A stretch of 64,000 nt of DNA, from contig NZ_CP025263.1 of the NCBI RefSeq assembly GCF_002843605.1, forward strand, positions 5,175,501-5,239,500. The letters run 5' to 3'. The notes beneath the pieces are model-generated. The model had not been told where the DNA came from. It saw only the letters and a list, made by a program, of their open reading frames with translations, and did not search any database. Positions 58,652 to 64,000 of the stretch are shown here, piece after piece. The DNA is from Pseudomonas sp. S09G 359 (lineage in GTDB: Bacteria > Pseudomonadota > Gammaproteobacteria > Pseudomonadales > Pseudomonadaceae). The translations under genes were made by a program, and so were the position numbers. Each line of letters begins with the position of its first letter. The stretch's first letter is position 1.

Positions 58652-58982
58652 TAATGACAGCCATCGGGCCAGGGGCACCGCGACGGACGGCGTGCATGTT
58701 AACGGCCGAGGTCAGTTTTGTCATGTCGTCCGTTGGCTTTTTGAGTGTAGGCCGATGCTTGTGCTGGCGGTTGCATTTTCCCCCAGCAAACACGGGCGCT
58801 TGCTGTCATCGTGCAAAATGCACTCCCCCAAAATGCCAGCATTGCAAATTGCAACCTCTGCGCGCTTTAAAGTAGACTCAAGCCATTGATTTTATTGAAA
58901 TAAAAGATTGGCACAAGACCTGCAATACTTCTCCTATCAGAACCCTACCCAAGCCATCCAGCTACGGCGTTAAGCGGAGAAC
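58652..58982 (+). promoter_or_regulatory. 331-nt intergenic region with sigma-54 promoter
   Basis: No gene is visible. TTGGCACAAGACCTGCA (58908-58924) is a sigma-54 -24/-12 element (GG, ten bases, GC) reading into the small membrane protein gene; start is expected near 58935. AT-rich DNA precedes it (58880-58907), which suits enhancer-binding protein access or IHF bending. Confidence 0.7.
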
Positions 58983-59216
58983 ATGACCATGAACAGTGCC
59001 CTTCTGTTAGCCCTCAACACCGTAGCCTTGGCTGCCCTGGTGACCTTCCATTTCCAATCGGCTGGTAGCAGCGACCCTGCGCAGATCACCCAGGCGGTAC
59101 CGCACCACCTGCAACAGCGCCCGCAACTGGCAGTGATGACACCCGGCGCACAATCGCCGGTGCGCCTGACCCAGGACACCCAGGCCGCCCCCGTATCTGA
59201 ACATTGGGTTTTCTGA
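58983..59216 (+). CDS. Small single-span membrane or secreted protein
   Basis: This 77-residue protein has an N-terminal hydrophobic segment (ALLLALNTVALAALVTFHF), followed by a polar Gln/Pro-rich part (HHLQQRPQLAVMTPGAQSPVRL). GGAG lies just before the ATG; a second ATG 6 nt on is also usable. No family recognised. It lies behind a sigma-54 promoter and 11 nt before another small membrane protein gene. Confidence 0.75.
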   Translation: MTMNSALLLALNTVALAALVTFHFQSAGSSDPAQITQAVPHHLQQRPQLAVMTPGAQSPVRLTQDTQAAPVSEHWVF

Positions 59217-59227
59217 GGAAACCGCGC

Positions 59228-59407
59228 ATGAGCAAATTCGCCTGGCTGTTTCTTTGCCTGACCGTTATCACCGGCATCCTCGGCCTGAATGCCGACGCGC
59301 CAGAGGGGCAAACCCTCGCACTGGTCGCAACCGGCGCGTTTGCAAGCCTGCTGGTGCTGACCCTGATCGTAGGGCGCAGATTCAAATTCGACCCGGTTTT
59401 ACGCTGA
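59228..59407 (+). CDS. Small two-span membrane protein
   Basis: The 59-residue protein is almost fully hydrophobic: span 1 FAWLFLCLTVITGILGL, a short polar turn NADAPEGQ, span 2 LALVATGAFASLLVLTLIVG and a basic tail GRRFKFDPVLR. It overlaps no other gene and probably forms a bicistronic unit with the preceding gene. Function unknown. Confidence 0.75.
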   Translation: MSKFAWLFLCLTVITGILGLNADAPEGQTLALVATGAFASLLVLTLIVGRRFKFDPVLR

Positions 59408-59796
59408 GCCCCTCTCCCCCCCCGCCCTACCTTATGTCGCCCCGTCCTAGTAAATCGGCAAATTGCCACTAGTCTTAAAAATAAGGGCAAAAGGCCACTT
59501 TGCTATAGCATGTGCGGCCTCAAGCCCGAGGGCGGCTTGTGCTTACAGGAAGTTCCGTTGCGGGTTCACGGGTTGAAAAGTTTTCCAACCAGTCCGCAAA
59601 AATGTAAATGAGTGCTGGCATAAAGCCTTTAGGCAGTTCAATATTTGTCACAGAATTGACGCCAAGGAACTGTCAAATCTGAGGCATGATGCGGCCTCTT
59701 TGCAATTAGGGTTGAACTTTAGTCGTGAGCCTTGTCTTAACACTCATCTTGCGGCCAATTCCAAAAACCGCTCCCCTGAACTAACCGGTTAAATAT
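59408..59796 (+). promoter_or_regulatory. amrZ upstream region with AmrZ-type sites and an AlgU-like promoter
   Basis: No gene is seen in 389 nt. GGCAAAAGGCCA (59486-59497) matches the AmrZ consensus GGCAAAANGCC, and GGCATAAAGCC (59617-59627) matches with one change. GAACTT (59714-59719) and TCTTA (59735-59739), 15 nt apart, resemble an AlgU promoter, though the gap is one base short. This fits the known autorepression and AlgU control of amrZ. Confidence 0.6.
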
Positions 59797-60123
59797 ATGC
59801 GCCCATTGAAACAGGCAATTTATTCCAGCCGTACGGCTGACAAGTTCGTCGTACGTCTGCCAGACGGAATGCGGGAACGCATTGCCGAGGTGGCTCGCAA
59901 TCATCACCGCAGCATGAACTCCGAAATCATCGCGCGCCTGGAACAGAGCCTTATTCAGGAAGGTGCGCTGGGCGACGAGTTGAGCATGCGCCTGGACAGC
60001 CCCGAGCTGTCGCTGCACGAACGCGAACTGCTGCAGCGTTTTCGTCAGCTCTCCCACCGCCAGCAAAATGCTCTCGTCTCGCTTATTGCGCACGACGTGG
60101 AAGCGGCCGCAGAAGCCAATTGA
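59797..60123 (+). CDS. amrZ: Ribbon-helix-helix regulator AmrZ
   Basis: This 108-residue protein starts [20 protein letters not shown] and has the Arc-type ribbon-helix-helix domain (about 15-62: [20 protein letters not shown], then [16 protein letters not shown]). The C-terminal helix ([20 protein letters not shown]) forms the tetramer. It closely matches P. aeruginosa AmrZ/AlgZ from memory. AmrZ controls motility, exopolysaccharide, c-di-GMP and iron genes. Confidence 0.95.
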   Translation: MRPLKQAIYSSRTADKFVVRLPDGMRERIAEVARNHHRSMNSEIIARLEQSLIQEGALGDELSMRLDSPELSLHERELLQRFRQLSHRQQNALVSLIAHDVEAAAEAN

Positions 60124-60140
60124 TTTAAAAACTGAAAGCC

Positions 60141-60168
60141 GAAGCCAGCCATGTGCTGGCTTTTTTTT
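60141..60168 (+). terminator. Intrinsic terminator of amrZ
   Basis: AGCCAGC and GCTGGCT flank a 5-nt loop and are followed by eight T. Confidence 0.92.
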
Positions 60169-60216
60169 GCGTGGGATTTGGCAAAGCGGGGACAGGGCTG
60201 TCCCCGCAGGAAGGCA

Positions 60217-61659
60217 TTACAGCAGGAAGATCGTCGCCAGGCCCAGGAAGATGAAGAAGCCTCCACTGTCGGTCATGGCCGTGATCATCACGCTGGCACC
60301 CATGGCAGGATCGCGCCCCAGGCGCGCCAGGGTCATGGGGATAAGCACCCCCATCAGCGCCGCCAGCAGCAGGTTGAGGGTCATGGCGGCAGTCATCACC
60401 ACCCCCAGCGACCAGCTGCCATACAGCAAGTAGGCAACTACGCCGATCACCCCACCCCACACCAAACCGTTGATCAGGCCCACGGCCAGCTCTTTGCGCA
60501 GCAGGCGCGAGGAATTGGCAGTACTTACCTGGTCCAACGCCATGGCGCGCACGATCATGGTGATCGTCTGGTTACCGGAGTTACCGCCGATACCCGCCAC
60601 AATCGGCATCAGCGCCGCGAGGGCTACCAGCTTCTCGATGGAGCCTTCGAACAAGCCGATCACACGCGAGGCGATAAACGCCGTGATCAGGTTGACCGCC
60701 AGCCAGGCCCAGCGGTTATGCAGGGAGCGCCAGACCGAGGCAAAGATATCCTCCTCTTCACGCAAACCCGCCATGTTGAGGACTTCGGTCTCACTCTCTT
60801 CACGAATCAGGTCGACCATTTCATCGATGGTCAGACGGCCAATCAGCTTGCCGTTCTTGTCGACAACCGGGGCCGAGATCAAGTCGTAACGCTCAAACGC
60901 CTGGGCCGCCTCGTAGGCGTCCTCGTCCGGGTGGAAACTCACGGTGTCGCTGGCCATCAAATCCGCAACTTTCTTGTCCGGATCATTCACCAGCAGGCGC
61001 TTGATCGGCAGCACGCCCTTAAGGATGCCTTCGTAGTCGACCACAAACAGTTTGTCGGTATGGCCGGGCAGCTCTTTGAGGCGGCGCAGGTAACGCAATA
61101 CCACTTCCAGGCTGACGTCTTCGCGGATGGTGACCATCTCGAAGTCCATCAGGGCGCCGACCTGGTCCTCGTCATAGGACAACGCGGAGCGCACGCGCTC
61201 ACGCTGCTGGCCGTCGAGGGCCTCCATCAGCTCATGGACAACATCACGGGGCAGCTCAGGGGCCAGGTCAGCCAGCTCGTCAGCGTCCATCTCCCTGGCC
61301 GCAGCCAGGAGCTCGTGATCGTCCATGTCGGCGATCAGGGTTTCACGGACCGAGTCGGACACTTCCAGCAGGATGTCGCCGTCGCGGTCGGCCTTGACCA
61401 ACTGCCAGAGGGTCAGTCGATCATCCAGCGGCAAGGCTTCGAGAATATAGGCGACGTCGGCGGAGTGCAGGTCATCGAGCTTGCGTTGCAGCTCGACGAG
61501 GTTTTGCCGGTGAACCAGGTTTTCAACGCGGTCGTTGTTCGGACCTTCCTGGCGATGCGTGAGGTCTTCGACCACACGCTGGCGCTGCAGCAGCTCGATA
61601 ACTTGAGCGAGGCGATCCTGCAGGCTTTCTTGTGTTTTCTTTACTTCTACTTCGGTCAT
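60217..61659 (-). CDS. mgtE: Magnesium transporter MgtE
   Basis: The 480-residue protein has the N-terminal MgtE superhelix (about 20-130), two CBS domains (about 140-265, TIREDVSLEVVLRYLR and LISAPVVDKNGKLIGRLTIDEM) and five C-terminal membrane segments with GNSGNQTITMIVRAMA, the pore signature. It imports Mg down its gradient and closes when cytosolic Mg is high. The ATG at 61659 has GGAG upstream. In P. aeruginosa MgtE levels also affect virulence gene control. Confidence 0.94.
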   Translation of the reverse strand: MTEVEVKKTQESLQDRLAQVIELLQRQRVVEDLTHRQEGPNNDRVENLVHRQNLVELQRKLDDLHSADVAYILEALPLDDRLTLWQLVKADRDGDILLEVSDSVRETLIADMDDHELLAAAREMDADELADLAPELPRDVVHELMEALDGQQRERVRSALSYDEDQVGALMDFEMVTIREDVSLEVVLRYLRRLKELPGHTDKLFVVDYEGILKGVLPIKRLLVNDPDKKVADLMASDTVSFHPDEDAYEAAQAFERYDLISAPVVDKNGKLIGRLTIDEMVDLIREESETEVLNMAGLREEEDIFASVWRSLHNRWAWLAVNLITAFIASRVIGLFEGSIEKLVALAALMPIVAGIGGNSGNQTITMIVRAMALDQVSTANSSRLLRKELAVGLINGLVWGGVIGVVAYLLYGSWSLGVVMTAAMTLNLLLAALMGVLIPMTLARLGRDPAMGASVMITAMTDSGGFFIFLGLATIFLL

Positions 61660-61998
61660 AGGCGAACTCCACTCCCAGCAGCGGGGCACGCCGGAAGGAT
61701 CAATCAGTCAATTCATGATTGGTAAAGCGGGGTACTGAGTAACTACTGGGTAAGTCCATGGAGGTATTCCACAAGCCCCGGCGGGGCTGACGGGCGCAAT
61801 GATACACCGTGCGCCAACTTTTAACGTCAAAAAACTGGAAAGAACAAGCGCTTGCGAGCCAAAGCTGAGCATTGGCTGCATCTATGAACTGCGACGACGC
61901 CGCGCGAAGGGAAAACACATGACACAGAAGAAAAACACGAAATCCTACACAAACCCCAGACGGCAAAAAGCCCGCACTAGGCGGGCTTTTTGTTTGTA
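61660..61998. other. 339-nt intergenic region, mgtE to tRNA-Arg
   Basis: No gene seen. An inverted repeat without T-tract (AGCCCCG/CGGGGCT, 61774-61788) lies in the mgtE leader, and the terminator of the tRNA operon lies at 61965-61991. No yybP-ykoK or M-box riboswitch pattern is apparent. Confidence 0.5.
61965..61991 (-). terminator. Intrinsic terminator of the csrA-tRNA block
   Basis: AAAAAGCCCGC and GCGGGCTTTTT flank a 5-nt loop (ACTAG); on the minus strand it follows the last tRNA-Arg. Confidence 0.9.
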
Positions 61999-62075
61999 TG
62001 GTGCACTCGACAGGATTCGAACCTGTGACCGCTCGGTTCGTAGCCGAGTACTCTATCCAGCTGAGCTACGAGTGC
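61999..62075 (-). tRNA. tRNA-Arg (anticodon ACG), copy 2
   Basis: A 77-nt gene with acceptor GCACTCG/CGAGTGC, encoded CCA and anticodon loop CTACGAA (ACG, read as ICG after deamination). It is identical to the copy 72 nt upstream. Confidence 0.96.
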
Positions 62076-62147
62076 AGATTGTGTTTTTAGACCAGATCAC
62101 AACTGGTTGGAGCCAAGTCACCTGCATTGCTGCAACTGACTCTTAAA

Positions 62148-62224
62148 TGGTGCACTCGACAGGATTCGAACCTGTGACCGCTCGGTTCGTAGCCGAGTAC
62201 TCTATCCAGCTGAGCTACGAGTGC
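62148..62224 (-). tRNA. tRNA-Arg (anticodon ACG), copy 1
   Basis: A 77-nt gene identical in sequence to the downstream copy. Stems, T-loop TTCGAAT and encoded CCA are complete. It lies between tRNA-Ser and the second Arg copy. Confidence 0.96.
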
Positions 62225-62332
62225 ATTTGTTGCCGCGCATTATAGGCCGTTCAATCTCTATGTAAAGCTATTTTTTCGTTTAATTTCAACAACTTAGCGA
62301 AAAAACCAGATTGCAACGTACTAAGCAAATAA

Positions 62333-62423
62333 TGGCGGAGAACGGGGGATTCGAACCCCCGACACCCTTTTGAGGTGTACTCCCTTAGCAGGGGAGCGCC
62401 TTCGGCCACTCGGCCAGCTCTCC
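62333..62423 (-). tRNA. tRNA-Ser (anticodon GCT)
   Basis: A 91-nt class II tRNA with acceptor GGAGAGC/GTTCTCC, long variable arm (TACACCTCAAAAGGGTGTC), anticodon loop CTGCTAA (GCT) and encoded CCA. The order csrA, tRNA-Ser, tRNA-Arg is conserved in pseudomonads. Confidence 0.96.
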
Positions 62424-62485
62424 GCAACACGGGGCGTATATTAACCACGTTCATCCCCGTTTGCAAACATAAAAAACGATAAAAA

Positions 62486-62674
62486 TTAAAGGCTTGGTTC
62501 TTCGTCCTTCTCTTTCTTGATCCGCAGGTAGATTTCCTCGCGGTGGACCGCTACCTCTTTCGGAGCGTTAACCCCGATACGTACTTGATTGCCTTTGACG
62601 CCGAGCACGGTCACGGTGATTTCGCCATCACCGATAATCAGGCTTTCTGCGCAACGACGAGTCAGAATCAGCAT
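62486..62674 (-). CDS. csrA: RNA-binding translational regulator CsrA/RsmA
   Basis: This 62-residue protein reads [20 protein letters not shown], the CsrA start, with the RNA-contact residues [12 protein letters not shown]. It blocks ribosome binding at GGA motifs and is titrated by RsmY/Z-type sRNAs under GacA. The ATG at 62674 has GGAG upstream; a frame 6 codons longer is rejected. It lies downstream of lysC, as in P. aeruginosa rsmA. Confidence 0.96.
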   Translation of the reverse strand: MLILTRRCAESLIIGDGEITVTVLGVKGNQVRIGVNAPKEVAVHREEIYLRIKKEKDEEPSL

Positions 62675-62803
62675 ACCTTTCTCCTCACGCATTTCAGTTC
62701 AGGAACAACAGTCTGCAAAAAAAAGGCGCTCGAGCCACGACCTGACGGCCACTGCCCTAACGGCCTAAGTATTGTCGAGCGCACACAAAAGACCATGCGC
62801 CCT

Positions 62804-62837
62804 ACAAAAAAATGAAAGGCGCGGTAAACCGCGCCTT
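62804..62837 (-). terminator. Intrinsic terminator of lysC
   Basis: On the minus strand AAGGCGCGGT pairs with ACCGCGCCTT across 2 nt and is followed by CATTTTTTTG. It separates lysC from csrA. Confidence 0.85.
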
Positions 62838-62850
62838 CCTGGCATTGCTA

Positions 62851-64000
62851 TCACTCGCCCTGTCGGGCCGGAGCGTCCAGCTCAAACGCGGTGTGCAGCG
62901 CGCGTACAGCCAGTTCCAGGTACTTCTCTTCGATCACCACCGAGACTTTGATTTCCGACGTGGAGATCATCTGGATGTTGATGCTTTCCTTGGCCAGGGC
63001 CTCGAACATGCGGCTGGCAACGCCGGCATGGGAACGCATACCCACGCCCACGATCGACACCTTGGCAATCTTGGTATCGCCGACCACTTCACGGGCGCCA
63101 ATCTCGCTCGCGGTGTTCTGCAGGATACGCTCGGCTGCATCGTACTCGTTGCGGTGCACGGTGAAGGTGAAATCGGTGGTGTTATCGTGCGAAACGTTCT
63201 GCACGATCATGTCGACTTCAATGTTCGCGCCACTGATAGGGCCGAGGATCTTGAACGCTACGCCCGGGGTGTCTGGCACGCCACGGATCGTCAGCTTGGC
63301 TTCATCGCGGTTGAAAGCGATGCCGGAAATGATCGGCTGTTCCATGGATTCCTCTTCATCAATAGTAATGAGGGTGCCCGGCCCCTCTTTGAAGCTGTGC
63401 AATACGCGCAGCGGAACGTTGTACTTGCCGGCGAACTCCACCGCACGAATCTGCAACACCTTGGAACCGAGGCTGGCCATTTCCAGCATCTCTTCAAAGG
63501 TGATCTTGTCCAGGCGCTGGGCCACGGACACCACACGCGGGTCGGTGGTATACACACCGTCCACATCGGTATAGATCTGGCATTCATCAGCCTTGAGGGC
63601 CGCTGCCAACGCCACACCGGTGGTGTCCGAACCGCCACGCCCGAGGGTGGTGATGTTGCCCTGCTCGTCCACACCCTGGAACCCTGCTACAACTACCACA
63701 CGCCCGGCTTTCAGGTCTGTGCGGATTTTCTGATCATCGATCTGCAGGATGCGCGCCTTGGTATGCGCACTGTCAGTCAGAATGCGCACCTGGCTGCCAG
63801 TGTAAGACACGGCCGGCACGCCACGCTTGTTCAGGGCCATGGCCAACAGGGCAATGGTCACCTGCTCGCCGGTGGACACAATCACATCCAGCTCGCGCGG
63901 CAGCGGTTGCTGGTCGCCACTGATTGCCTTGGCCAGATCGATCAGGCGATTGGTCTCACCGCTCATGGCCGACAGCACCACCACCAGGTCGTCGCCGGCA
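62851..64000 (-). CDS. lysC: Aspartate kinase LysC, C-terminal part (cut by window end)
   Basis: The frame runs past the right edge; 382 residues are visible, about 93 percent of a 410-residue enzyme. It shows the kinase domain from [14 protein letters not shown] with [20 protein letters not shown] and [11 protein letters not shown], then two ACT domains ([12 protein letters not shown] and [15 protein letters not shown]) that mediate feedback by lysine/threonine. It phosphorylates aspartate at the head of Lys/Thr/Met synthesis. The KFGGTSV start motif lies outside the window. Confidence 0.95.
   Translation of the reverse strand, partial: AGDDLVVVLSAMSGETNRLIDLAKAISGDQQPLPRELDVIVSTGEQVTIALLAMALNKRGVPAVSYTGSQVRILTDSAHTKARILQIDDQKIRTDLKAGRVVVVAGFQGVDEQGNITTLGRGGSDTTGVALAAALKADECQIYTDVDGVYTTDPRVVSVAQRLDKITFEEMLEMASLGSKVLQIRAVEFAGKYNVPLRVLHSFKEGPGTLITIDEEESMEQPIISGIAFNRDEAKLTIRGVPDTPGVAFKILGPISGANIEVDMIVQNVSHDNTTDFTFTVHRNEYDAAERILQNTASEIGAREVVGDTKIAKVSIVGVGMRSHAGVASRMFEALAKESINIQMISTSEIKVSVVIEEKYLELAVRALHTAFELDAPARQGE

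Noticed and set aside
62152..62224. The duplicated block at 61999-62224 as a mobile direct repeat or attachment site
   Set aside because: The repeats are two whole tRNA-Arg genes in tandem. No integrase or phage gene lies nearby.

Overview
The window is chromosomal DNA of a Pseudomonas of the P. fluorescens group. Several things point there: the run tmk-holB-tatD / mltG-pabC-fabF-acpP-fabG-fabD-plsX-rpmF-yceD-maf-sppA-HAD-rluC-rne, which I recall in this order from P. aeruginosa; the sRNA locus next to tatD; PhoP/PhoQ close to a phosphopantetheinyl transferase and nrdA; AmrZ; an RsmA/CsrA-tRNA-Ser-tRNA-Arg-lysC block; high G+C; and many REP/REPIN elements with the GTGGGAG...CTCCCAC signature. 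I see no prophage, insertion sequence, CRISPR array or rRNA operon.

Layout. 1-6 kb: the end of an alcohol dehydrogenase, then a sugar operon read leftwards (SDR dehydrogenase, araF, araG, araH and, after a REPIN, an IclR regulator). Its promoter carries an 11-bp-arm palindrome over the -35 box. 6-8.6 kb: GNAT acetyltransferase, MFS transporter and two small proteins. 8.7-13 kb: an operon of GntR regulator, ADP-ribosylglycohydrolase-family protein, NCS1 permease and PfkB kinase, which resembles E. coli yegTUVW and is probably for nucleoside uptake and breakdown. 13-16.2 kb: DUF1285 protein, DUF4823 lipoprotein, moaA and a TetR regulator. 16.4-16.6 kb: the sRNA RgsA. 16.6-30 kb: housekeeping genes for DNA replication, peptidoglycan, folate and fatty acid/phospholipid synthesis, then rluC and, divergently, rne with a leader of about 700 nt. 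pilZ, expected between holB and tatD, is absent.

34-44 kb: molybdenum-cofactor accessory genes (MobA-like, XdhC-like), dctA with a sigma-54 promoter, an AraC-type regulator with two operator-like palindromes, phoPQ with a small secreted protein and a four-fold 11-bp direct repeat, a PPTase, and an RstAB-like two-component pair. 44.4-47.8 kb: nrdA behind DnaA boxes and tandem NrdR boxes. 47.9-49 kb: an orphan gene with a single-Cys/His papain-like signature and a good hrp-box promoter, a candidate type III effector and the most novel item here. 49-57 kb: flagellar and chemotaxis genes (flgBCDE, cheR, cheV, flgA, flgM, flgN, flgZ) with recognisable sigma-54 and sigma-28 promoters. 57-64 kb: MFS transporter, tRNA-Arg(CCT), two small membrane proteins behind a sigma-54 promoter, amrZ, mgtE, two tRNA-Arg(ACG), tRNA-Ser(GCT), csrA/rsmA and the 3' part of lysC.

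Most of the window is core genome. The accessory or unusual parts are the orphan effector candidate, the nucleoside operon, the REPINs (one with a perfect 47-bp stem) and several operator-like palindromes not tied to a known regulator.
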